Below, piece after piece: positions 24,668 to 35,070 of a stretch of DNA of 64,000 bases. Each line of letters opens with the position of its first letter. Position 1 is the stretch's first letter. Under the pieces are notes generated by a model. That model was not told where the DNA came from, ran no database searches, and saw only the letters and a program-made list of their open reading frames with translations. Origin of the DNA: Agrocybe praecox (lineage: Eukaryota; Basidiomycota; Agaricomycetes; Agaricales; Agrocybaceae); assembly GCA_964017145.1 (NCBI GenBank), contig OZ024849.1, forward strand, positions 2,232,001-2,296,000, read 5' to 3'. A program made the translations under genes and the position numbers.

Positions 24668-26854
24668 TCAGCCGCTCTCGTGTATGCGATCCAGGCTATA
24701 CTTGTTGCGTGGAGTAATGGAGCACCGGAAGGGTTTTGGATGCCTGAAATACAGCGGCATGAATTTAGCACAGTTGAAACACCGAACTATATGAGATCAA
24801 ATGGCATATGAGTAGATACTTACAATGTTAGCCCAGAGACGAACTCCATGGGAGGATAGATCGCCTTTCCATTCTCATCGACTGCCGGTTTGATATCGAA
24901 TAATGCGAGTATGTAGGCGATAGCAATCCAGACGCTGGCATCTCCGAGATACTTCCCAGGACATATTCTTGATACAGAATATATGAGTTTACGTATTTTT
25001 GAACAGGAGTGGGAACATGCCTTCGACCGAAACCGAACTGGGCGACTGGGTGTGGCTCTCCACGGGAGTATCGAGAGGGATCAAATATTGTTGCATCTTT
25101 ATAAACGTCTTCGTCCCAAGTCATACCCCTGTAATCAGACAGTAAATAGGACTATTAGTCGAAATAAATACTTTATCCTGCCTTGTGTTCGGAATAACAG
25201 TTGCACCTTTGGGAATGAACATCCCTTCGTACACGTCGTCTTCCATTGCTCGATGAGGCAAACCTATAATGAAAAATCAATTTATTTATCAGAGACAAGA
25301 GGTGATTTATTTTTGAAAGTATGAATATTTCACCTGATGGGACGGAGTTATACCATCTATATGACTCCTGAAGTACACCTTCAATATAGGGTAGATTATT
25401 ACGATCATCAAATGTAGGCAGACTGGAACCAGTGGATCCAATAACACGAGCAAGTTCTTCCTGAGCCTTGGACTGTACTGATGGATAGTGGACCATGGCG
25501 AAAATGAATATAAGTATAGTTGCCCAGGTCTAATGGTATGATGCATATACGCCAAGCGGAATTTTAGGGTCAATTTATGTAACGTCAGACTGGTTGAAAA
25601 AGGCGTACAGTGTCTGTTCCTGCAGTGTAGCAAGTTGCAGCGGCGCCTTTGATATCCATTTCGTCAAATGGGCACTGGTCGCCTTTTCTCTGAAGTTCCT
25701 CGACATGCGTGCTGATGAAAGAGTCCAGTGACGTGTTATTTTTCTGGATTACATTGGTTCAGTGTTGCTAAAACAGATCGATTCGCGGGAGGTTATTCCT
25801 ACTTACCATTTGTCGCACTACGTCCTCAAATGGATAATTATACAGCTCATCCACCATCGGCCTGAATCGACGCGACAGAGTTGCGGGGTATGTTCCTGGG
25901 AACCAGGATGGGAAATATTGCACTGTGACAAGCAAGCCATCAATGGTTCGTTTATAACGCAACTCCATTCCTATCGGACGTACAAAAAGGAAAAAGATCG
26001 ACCGAGTTACTACCAGGAGGAGCGCAGTTCGTGATGCAGTATCCAGCATTTGTCATCAACCTAATGTAAGGATCGTCATCGTCGCGGATTTCCTGGCCAT
26101 GTACAATGCGCAGAATAATCGCTGTGGAAAATCTGTAAAAAAGACGCCACGTCAATGCGTCAATCTCGAATATATACAGTGGATGGGCGACAGTTATCTC
26201 ACCGACTCAAATGTTTGATGAATTCCTCTGGCCTGTTCATGATGTTCCGAACAAGTCTCATCGCTTCGTGAGCTTGATGTACTTGGTAATCTATACACTT
26301 TTCCTGGTTGAAGTACTCGTTCAACATGCGACGGTGCTGACGGAATTCCTTCCCGTACGACATGAAAGATACGGCTTTCTCCCATCCCATTCTAGATGTA
26401 ATTAATAGTATAAACATTCAAGTATTCACGCGTCATACTGTTGGAAAAATTGATCAAGGAAACGTACAAGTCCATGACAGGAGATGTCGGCCTGTCGCTG
26501 TAAATTGCGCCTCGTTTATCCAGAAGTTCCACAGCTGCCTTCGTGCTGTTGAGGATAATCATATTTCTTTCCAAGATACACAAACGCGACACCTTCCCTG
26601 GTTTAATTTATCCTGCATTCAGCTATATATCGTAGTTTTTAAAAACGAAGCATAGGCTCACCGTATTTCTTCGAGAGATTGTAGAAGTAATTTTCAATAT
26701 GTTCTTTGGGTAACTTTCTCAGGTGGCCAATGATTGGATCCGCAGGAGGCCCGGGAGGAAAGGGTGGTTGATTCCAATCTTTCTTGCGTCGGACAATCCA
26801 CCATGAAAGAAACAGCGCAGTTGATAAAACGAGGAAGATAGTCTGAGGAAACAT
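24668..26854 (-). CDS. Cytochrome P450 monooxygenase, tandem copy 3
   Basis: Third tandem paralogue, starting with anchor 'MFPQTIFLVLSTALFLSWW' and hinge 'PPGPPADPIIGHLRKLP'. It has the same order of exons and motifs: ExxR in 'ESYRW', 'FDPSRY', and 'FGFGRR|ICPGKYLGDASVW'. It differs from copies 1 and 2 just after the haem cysteine (KYLGD instead of RHLAD). The haem-signature intron (24968-25020) again starts with GC and ends with AG. In this copy alone, the preceding intron (25129-25181, after 'VIPNT') also appears to start with GC ('gcagga'), where copies 1 and 2 have GT. If that donor is inefficient the gene may be poorly expressed. Otherwise open throughout, ~510 residues. Confidence 0.87.
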
Positions 26855-26937
26855 GACATAGAAATGTTCAGCAAAGATGGTAAGACATGCGAAATACGTG
26901 GAGATGGGAATCACACCTAATCTCTGGTCCGTCCTAG

Positions 26938-26947
26938 GATTATATAG
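26938..26947 (-). promoter_or_regulatory. TATA-like box of P450 copy 3
   Basis: AT-rich 'attatataga' segment about 84-93 bases upstream of the ATG at 26854. Confidence 0.35.
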
Positions 26948-28399
26948 AATTTTCTTCTGTCTTCTATTTCTAGACGAGTTTGTGGAATATTAAATGTCTA
27001 TTACGGTCAGCCAATAAATGACAGATCGTTCCTCATAAATCCACCTCCTGGGAAGTACGAACACCCCTCGCACTTCGGGCCGCTCTGACACCTGACCACA
27101 ATCCTTAGCATAGAACCAACGTTGAAGCAGTGGATGATCTAGTAAATTAGAAACGCTGGGGCTCGCAGGGACGCCGAAAAAAATACGGACAATAGCAGTT
27201 GCGGTCAAGAGTAGATGTATTGGTCGAAACGAGTGGCGCTGAATGCCGCATAAATCTTGTTTTATTTTAAAAAATTAGAAATAGCTCGAATTACCGAATT
27301 TACGAATGCATAATACAGGAAAGCCACTCCCTTATACAAGAACACGAAGATGGTTCTGCGCAGTGATGGGACATTGGAAAAAATTACAAACCTAGAAAAC
27401 ACAGATTAAATTGATTGCGAATAAAACAAGATGCGGACGCTTACGGTAATTTTGAACGCTGACGACAACGGGTTATGCTCTCCGTTACGTGCTGGAGGAG
27501 TTATCCGGCGGTTACAATCATCCTTGTGGCATAGATGCTTTGACCACAAGCATCCGTATGCAACCTAGGTGGGGCAAAAGAGCGCCGAAGGGTTCTATAG
27601 ACATCGAAGACGGACGGATTCCAGGCTTGTTGCGGATTCGAAAAAGCGCTTGCGACCATTTTTTGGTACCCATGTTCGATAGGCCAGAGCCAAGTTGGCG
27701 AGAGTTGCCCACACTCTTGCCATCCACGTTTCTCAGCATGAACACAGGCCTGCTTCCTCGTTCAGGAAATAAACCCACATGACGGCCAGCACGGCACGTT
27801 CTTACGAGCACCAAGCCAGCACTAGACCGTAAGGAAGCTGGGATTTTGATTTCTTTAACATGATCAGTCCGCGCATGTTATAGCATTAAATAGCATTCTC
27901 ACCTATCCATCCGCAGGCCTCAGCGCTCACAGATCATCCGTTCCTCCTCCCCCCTCCAACTCCTTGTGCAATCAAGTTCTTCTCATAAAGCGACACTCCG
28001 TCTCGCTGGTGTGCTATGATTCATTTCTGCATCAGGAGCAGACCGTATATCACAGCCAAAACAGACTCACACAAGCATCGTAATGAAGCGAACGTCCGTC
28101 TCCCAACTCTCTAATGCCTGCGCAGCAATAAACGGGATGATCGACCGAAACAACAGACTATAAAGACGGCACAACAAGAGATTAGTCCATCTCCCACAAG
28201 CATACAGTCCGACGCTTACTTTACCAGTTGTTACTCGCGCCATAGGATCTAAAGTGATCATAGAAAGACGGGTCCTGCATCCACCACAGTTATCGTCTGA
28301 TAGGGAAACTGCGATAGAAAAAATTAGCAAATAGAAGAATTCGAGACAACAGGTGCTCGCCTCACGTCGTCATCATCACTGAGAAAGATGGGCGGGAAG
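26948..28399 (-). other. Gene-poor stretch with a possible membrane-protein exon
   Basis: No complete gene could be built. On the minus strand around 27400-27255 one frame reads a hydrophobic exon-like segment ending in a stop ('FVFLYKGVAFLYYAFVNSV'). It resembles the last helix of basidiomycete multi-helix membrane proteins. Upstream minus-strand frames at 27518-27814 and 28067-28330 are open but show no recognisable domain. The segment may be the remnant of one such gene; this is only an inference. Confidence 0.25.
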
Positions 28400-28798
28400 T
28401 GAAGTGAAATGGGTTGTGCAGCTCTGAGTCATCGACGTTGCATCGGTGGCCCTCTCGTTGTCATCTTCTGCCAAGGCGTGTTGGCTGAGAGGACTGCTAC
28501 GTGCGGTAACGTGCCCTCCTCTGTAAATGGCGAGTGTTATGGTGCAGTCGACTCGAACCCAGGAAGGATGGAAACATGCCAGAATGAAAACAGGATCGTG
28601 GCGTATACGTACCTTCATTTGGGTGCCACAAAACTTGAAGATCCGATGATTGCCGAAAGCGGCATTCGCCTACCCACTGCAAAATGCTAGACTTCAAAGC
28701 TTCAACCAGCTCTGGGTTTTCTTTTTCACTCCACGTCTAAGGCCTGTTATTCTGGAGCTGGAGTTTAACAAACAATGGAGTTACTTGATTAATGATTC

Positions 28799-28999
28799 TT
28801 GACCGATGGAACTTGGAAATACAATTGCCCTACGCCTGCTCAATTTGAGCAGCCTGAGCTCGACGACTCTGCATGGCCTTCTGCAGTCATAGAGACAAAG
28901 TTCGGCTCTGGCCCTTATAGGAACTTGTCTACTCCGACAGCATTTTCTCTTTCTCTTACTTTGGACCTGCTTCCAGGTACTCCAACCGGCAGAGCGTGA
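28799..28999 (+). pseudogene. Fragment of a galactose-binding-like / glycosidase-type protein
   Basis: One open frame contains 'TDGTWKYNCPTPAQFEQPEL' followed by 'DDSAWPSAVIE'. A 'DGTWK ... DDSxWPxA' pattern is typical of jelly-roll galactose-binding domains attached to fungal glycosidases and related secreted proteins. The similarity covers only about 45 residues, there is no start codon context, and the frame degenerates before the stop at 28999. It is read as a decayed fragment. What protein it came from cannot be decided by eye. Confidence 0.4.
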
Positions 29000-30526
29000 T
29001 TTGCATATGTGATCGCACTTCCAAGATGATTTGTAGGAGGTGCATGCGTGCGGCGAACGATAGATGGGTTGGTCGTGCCACAAGAAAGGAAGAAAAGGGA
29101 TTGTATGATGGGAAAAAAGAAGAAAAAACCTGTAATTGGAAGAAATATATGCGGTAAGTGACGATGCGCAAAGGCAAAAAATAAGGGACGTACAGAGAAC
29201 TTGTGGGTAGATATGACCAGTATAAACAGTTGGAGATGCTTAAGGACAGCCGGTAAGATATGAATAGGCTTGCGCGTGCGCTTGGACGACAGAGACTCGG
29301 AGGAGCTATATAATATTTGTCTAGTGAGGGATTAACTTGACGATGACCGATGGGAAAGAAGACGGGACGAACTTAAGGGAGATTGTATAGAGAAGAACGG
29401 TAAACGGATGCGGTGAAGTGCTTGATCTCGGGCTTGGATGAAGAGAAAAAGGAGCTCCAGTTAACCCGGTGGTCACCGGTCACTAGCCGAGGGACGCTTT
29501 GAGACGCACTGCGACTGGCAGTCGTCGCTTTGAATAAAGTGAAAAGTAGGACGAGCGTTCATGAGGAGAGAGGATGGAAAAGAGAGGGCCCGTGATACGA
29601 GGTCCCATAGGACGTTGCGTAGGGTATCGTGCGCATAATGTAATATTGGTGTATTCATGGGTAATATGGTGTTATTTTGATGTGCGATGGAGATGTTGAA
29701 GGAAGCTGGGAGTCAGTAAGTCACAGAGGGTCAAATTTGTCGAGGCGAAGATGCCCTAGCATCACAAGGCTGTGTGGTGCACGACACGACGATACAATGT
29801 TTTTGTACTGTGATACCAAATGAGTGCGCGTCGGCTGCTTGATCCGGAGGTGCGTAGATTAGATTAGATCTTCTATGTTTTAGCCTATAATTTCAGTGCC
29901 ACATATTGGGGACGCGTATCGACCAAACACAAAAGAAAAGACATGTTATCTGATGAAAAACAGATCTTTTGTTTTGGTTGACCCTTTTATGCTTGCGACT
30001 GCGGTCAAACCTGAGTCCAGAACATTAGACACAAAAAAGAAGAGGTCATTGCAAATTCATTCACGCGGGGCCGCTCGACAACATGAATTTACCATGTCAT
30101 TTCAATTGTGGAAGCTGTGTAAACGAGGCCGTATCTGTGTATTCAGGGAGTTCTTTTTAAACACTACCTTAGTCCAGAGCAATAATCACCGATACAGCTC
30201 GGTTCTCTTTTGTTTATAGTACAAAGCATTGTAAAGTAGTGATTTACACATACTACAGCGGCTTGTTCCTCTGAACACTCACAGAATAATAAGCTCCGAT
30301 AGTTGTTAAGTATATGAAGGGAAGGACGATACACTCCAGATTTCCATCGTCTGTCGAGGTTACGGCCCCAGTCTGCTTGCTCACCTCGCTTTCAAGCCTA
30401 TGCATCCGTCCTCCTTTCATACATTCATGTCATCGCCTTACCCACCATATTACCGACTAGAGTAGGTATATATTGTGATATCCAAATATTCATACTAATT
30501 GTGTGGTTCTAGAAACTCATTGATCC
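29000..30526. other. 1.5 kb without a convincing gene
   Basis: Contains purine-rich runs (29080-29130) and short frames on both strands, none with protein-like features. The last 200 bases may hold the promoter of the gene starting near 30527. Confidence 0.4.
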
Positions 30527-31619
30527 ATGATTGCTTTCTCCAATCAATTCAATCTTCCTCGAGGCTCCACACGACAGAAGAGACAACACGAAGTGGATAA
30601 TGAGAATGGTATGTTCAATTTTCTTTGTTTCTGTCTCAAGGAATCCATTAATTGATAAATTTCTTCGTTTTTTAGATGCCTCCCCGATTCTCACCAAGAA
30701 GCTTTGCATGGAGCGACCCCAAAAGCCTTACGAGCCTACACAAACGCAAAGGAGGGATGAAATGCGCCGCCGAGCGGAGCACAAAGTTGCAAACACCTTC
30801 CGGCAAATCCAACTTGCTCCAAAGGCTACGAACCATCTTAGATTCCCCACAATTATGCGCCAGGTTCTCCAAGGAGATGGACAAGCATCCTACAGCGACG
30901 AGATACCTGGCCGAAATCATGGAAATAACTTTAATGGATAAACTCCTAGATGATGAGTAAGACATCCTCTGCTTGTCCTTTATCTAATTGGACTTGGACT
31001 CATCGCCTTTTCTCGTTTTCTTTTAGCCATTTTCTGAGCATCCGTGAGCATCGTTTTGATTATCCTTTTTTTTTGATAAGACTAAAGGTCCATTTATCCC
31101 TAATAATAGGTACCATGGTACGCCAGAAAATACTCCTGGCATTGCAGCAGAGGTACAAGCAAAGACGAAGAAGAGAGGACACGAGTCCGACAATGAAAGT
31201 GGTATGGCTTTGAAAAAAAGGGTAGCTCTTTCTAAGTACTTGCATATATATTACAACTCGCTTTGTCAACTGTATTCTCTATCACAATTTTTTTTAAAGT
31301 CAATAAGTCATTATTCCCACGGTAAACTTATGGACACCTACATATACTGAAAATATTGAGAAAATGCGGTGGTCATAGCTTCACCTGTCTCTCCATTGGT
31401 GACCATGACTTCGACTAGATCGTACCTTATATGGAACTGCTCTCGTAAGTATCTTTTAATCCCTCTAATAGTTTATCTGATAAATTCATTAAATGTACAA
31501 CCAAGACAAAATTGGACTTATCACTGAGCCAGCTTGATAAACGAGAATATGAGTGTATCGCGCCTGAGTGTGATGAATGTCTTCGGCAGACGATAATTCA
31601 TCAAGCTTTGGTTGCTTAA
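30527..31619 (+). CDS. Unknown-family gene X1 (paralogue of X2), exon model uncertain
   Basis: A plausible first exon runs 30527-30608, followed by an intron to 30675. The second exon (30676 to about 30957) is open in two frames. The frame continuing exon 1 looks protein-like at first. The frame beginning ATG at 30676 looks better at its end ('SKEMDKHPTATRYLAEIMEI') and splices via 'gagtaaga' to an exon starting near 31112 with 'YHGTPENTPG' and a lysine-rich nuclear-type stretch. A final frame, 31506-31619, ends 'IIHQALVA'. The helix ending in 'MDKLLDDE' plus the following intron aligns with the first exon of the gene at 32440, so the two are paralogues. The competing frames suggest a frameshift or a mis-drawn intron. 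No domain recognised; likely nuclear by composition. Confidence 0.4.
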
Positions 31620-32439
31620 CGTTCAAAATTAAGCTAGAGAAGGACGTCGTAGCTTGTACAGGGCTCAGTGCTGGCAGCACTATAGTACGTAAATGTAGCT
31701 TGTATGTCAGACACTTGAACTATGGAAGTTCCTCTCTCAGTGGCTCCTTAAGAAGATCAATGTTCACAACACCTGCGATCATTCGTGTTTTGCGAGGATT
31801 ACGCTAAATTCAACTGAGGGATTGTACGATATTTGTAATTAGCCACTCATTCACTACCACGCCGAACTATTTACTCGCGTATAGACTGTGCTTTTGGGTT
31901 TACTATCTTGTGCGCCAGCTAATTAGGGTATTTTTATCCAATTTCTTTTGGCTCTTTCTGCTAGCGGTGTCATTCTTCTTACGCACTTCCAGTACGGTTC
32001 CTCTATTGGCCTCAGTCCTTCACTCAAATTGTAAATATCACGCCTTCTATGAATATCACTGTACCTCAAGCTGTTGAGAACCAGTCACGCTCGCGCGAAT
32101 CATTCATGTGATGTAATATTTTGCTGGGCCGGCACCGCGTGAATCATGATAGTCGCATCCTTTAAACAATCTGCTCCTTTTTGCTGTGCCATGTCACAGA
32201 AGGACAGTGCATAATAAGCTTTTCTATGTATACCACATAGCTAAGAAAAATTAGTAGACTAGTGAACGAATATGTAAAAACCGACAACATACCTACGAGT
32301 GAGATTTCGCGTATATGCTTTTGTGTGTGCCTTGGGTGACTTTTGTGACATATGTGGCCAGAGTCACTTTCGGCTGTTGAAGCATCTCTGGTCTCATCTT
32401 CATTAAAAGAGTAACAATACTAACGCTACAAATCACAAA
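31620..32439. other. Spacer between X1 and X2
   Basis: 0.8 kb, AT-rich, with no convincing exon. Short frames near 31577-31807 look like chance. Confidence 0.4.
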
Positions 32440-34075
32440 ATGCCCCGACACAACCTCATCAAGGAATTGCAAGCCACAGAACTCATCAACGGTCTCATCC
32501 AGGTCTTGCAAAAGGAAGAGATGAGGGAAGTTTTTCGCAAGCAGATTAGGAGACGTCGGGATACTGTTGACAAGCTCTGTCGCATTCTGCGACATATTAC
32601 GGTGATGCATGCAGCACACCAAATGAGTCAAGAGAGCAGGTAAGCTCTTTTTTATACCGTTTAACAGGCCGGGATCCTTATCGATCCACAATTTTAGTGG
32701 TCCACCATCGCCTACCGCCAGTGGAGTACCATCGAGTTCTCCAGAAAAAGATGCGGAAGAGATATTATTTTTCAATGAAGAATAATGGAACTTATGTTCT
32801 ATACTTACTACAGGCCCTCGAAGGCAGTACTCGAGTTACAGCGAGCCTATTTTCTTCCTATTTTTCCTTACCTGTATCCTAACCTAAAAGAAATTCAAAG
32901 CAGTGTTCTATCTCTCCCTGTTGTGCTATCGAAGAAGGGGGAAAAAAGGCTTGAAGCCGAGGAGGACAACATGCTAGGTTAGGAATCTGAACCGATTCGA
33001 ATTTTTATTTGACTCACTGGCGGCCCCCTTTACCTTTGACTTTATATTTTTAGCAGCACTGCTCGAAAGGCAGATGACTATTACCCAAAGACCTGAACAG
33101 CCAGGAGACGCTAGCGAACGTATAGCTCTCCTGTACAATCAGACGTTTGTGGAAGCAATGCTACAAACGTCTAAATGGCTCGGAAAGGGGGAAGTAGCGC
33201 TACATACCGAGGTTGTGGAGGATCAAGGAGCAGGTCAAATCACAGGAACAAAGATATGCTTCGAGGCTCGAGAAGCACACCCCACCGAATTTTTAAACGG
33301 TCCAGACACTCATATCACAGCACAACATGGCAGCGACAAAACACAAGTCAGCAAGCTGTCGGTGGCCATTCCACCAAAATCAGAGTCAAGTAGAATAAAG
33401 GCTCGAGGTAGCGATACTCAGGAGGGACAGGAAGGCATCCAGGGTGCAGCAGCAGGTCCCCAACAGCAGGTTCCAGTAACGAAGAGGAGCATGACCAAGG
33501 ATGAACCAAGTCCAACGGCAATGGGCTGTATAACACCTTCAGTCAACACCAAGGGCAAGAAGCGAAAGGCAGGGAATATAGATGAGGAAGAGCGGGGCTC
33601 AGAGGTGAAAGAAGAGGAGGTTAAAGAACAGCCAGTGGCCAAGCGGATAAGGATGAGCAAAAGGATCAGTGATGCAGGTGAAACAAGGAGTGGTCCGTCG
33701 AAGGGAAAGAGAAAGTGGAACCCAAGGGAGAATGCTCGTTCAGAAGACGAAGTCGCAGCAGCCTCGCTTTCTATCGGGAAGAGGAGGGCTAAGGACGATG
33801 AAGATGACAGGGAGAAGACAGCGGGTAATTCAAGTAGCAAGGCTGATGCAGAGGAGGAAAGGATAGTCCCTAAGAAACTCAGGATTTCTGAGGATGGGAA
33901 GGCAGCAAGGGCACAAACAATCAGGGATGGTGCAGGCTCCACTAGGCTGGCACCAGCGGAATCACCTGCATTAGCGCCTGATGTCCAGGAGGATCGTACG
34001 CCAGCAGTGTCTCCGCAACGCATCATCGCCCCTCTTCCTGCTTCTCTGTCCCGTAAGAAGGGGAAACTGTTCTGA
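32440..34075 (+). CDS. Unknown-family gene X2: helical N-terminus and long charged tail
   Basis: Exon 1 (32440-32639) encodes a basic, helical segment ('LINGLIQVLQKEEMREVFRK') and ends at a 'gtaagc' donor. Exon 2 begins at 32698 with a Ser/Pro-rich stretch. How it joins the next coding block (to 32977) is uncertain; a 32726 donor with acceptor near 32822 keeps the frame. A clear intron 32978-33053 leads to the last exon 33054-34075. That exon encodes a ~340-residue tail rich in Lys, Arg, Glu and Asp, with several KR-type nuclear localisation-like clusters (for example 'KGKKRKAGN', 'AKRIRMSKR', 'VPKKLRI') and no folded domain that I recognise. Probably a nuclear, largely disordered protein. 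If the exon 2 frame instead ends at 32785, the first part would be a separate ~95-residue protein. Confidence 0.5.
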
Positions 34076-34364
34076 AATGATGCAGGAGCAAGAGGAAGTT
34101 AAGGACATAAGGAGGGGTAAGGAAGTGATTCTCGCGAAGGAGAGAAGGTGCATGGAGCGGAACGAGCGGTTCAGGCTCTAGCACAGTCGGCGAAGGCGTT
34201 ATTCGCCTTGCACAAGCCGACTGACACCTTTCCTGGCTCATTACACACCACACGACCATGCTACCTTCACCATTGTCGCCGAGAGTTGGACCTACAGGAG
34301 ACGCAGCGATTCGTAGGGTCATCCAGGCGCTACACTTATGAGATTTATTAGCCCATCAACCCTT
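34076..34364. other. 3' flank of X2
   Basis: Probable 3'-UTR and spacer before the R2 repeat. No gene recognised. Confidence 0.4.
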
Positions 34365-35070
34365 TCGGGATACAAGGGGCCAGGTTCGAGTGCGACCTCC
34401 AACGCACTCAGGCTCGGGTGCAGCCTCCAATGCACCCGGTTATGCCAAACTGGTGGTGGGCATGCACCACACACGGTGCCCTCGAACCACACCACACTTC
34501 TTCCACTATCATGGAAGAGGGTATTTCGTCCCAGGCGCGTTGCGAATCGCACGTCTGTGACAAGCCCGAGTTTTAAACCGAAGCGGGATTCGGAACGCGT
34601 TAAACGCAACCCGACAAAGATCGTCGAGATCTTTGTCAAGGCCGTCGTCGTAGTCAGTCGACGACGGTATGCGCACGGTTCGCACCATCCAGCGCAAAAC
34701 ACTTGACACAGGTCTGGGTCCTGCAACTTGCAGGAACCCAGCCTCGGCGGTTACCACATCGCCCCACGAGCGCCAAAAAACCATTCTCCTGCGGCAAGCC
34801 CGAGTACAAGCGGGAGTCGGAATGCTCATCGCCAGCCCGACAAGACTAGTATAGATTACACTGTCAAGTGCCCCATTTAGTACGTCGTTCCTCAACAGGA
34901 GCGACAACGACAACGCACGGTTTGCCCCTGAAGGCGCGTTATGCACTTGACTTTGGCTTTATCCATGAACGAGACCAACCTCAATGGTTATCAGTACCCC
35001 AGGAGGTCGATAGCAACATCGACGCCTGGCAGTACACCTCATGAGGAAAAGCGACCATTGAGGTCAGAAA
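34365..35070 (+). repeat. Dispersed repeat R2, copy C
   Basis: Longest clean copy of R2. Its landmarks are 'ggttcgagtgcgacctccaa' near 34383, 'caggcgcgttgcgaatcgca' near 34531, 'acaagcccgagttttaaacc' near 34559, 'ggccgtcgtcgtagtcagtc' near 34639, 'gttaccacatcgcccca' near 34750, and 'taccccaggaggtcgatagc' near 34996. It matches copy A along its whole length in reverse orientation. Frames on both strands reach 145 codons but are not conserved in copies A and B. Confidence 0.7.

Noticed and set aside
33418..34026. A 202-codon minus-strand frame opposite the X2 tail
   Set aside because: It is antisense to the Lys/Glu-rich coding exon of X2, whose composition automatically produces a Ser/Leu-rich open complement.
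34383..34400. tRNA gene signalled by 'ggttcgagtgcgacctcc'
   Set aside because: The B-box match is imperfect, no A box or cloverleaf pairing was found at the right distance, and the word recurs in the reversed copy A of the repeat.
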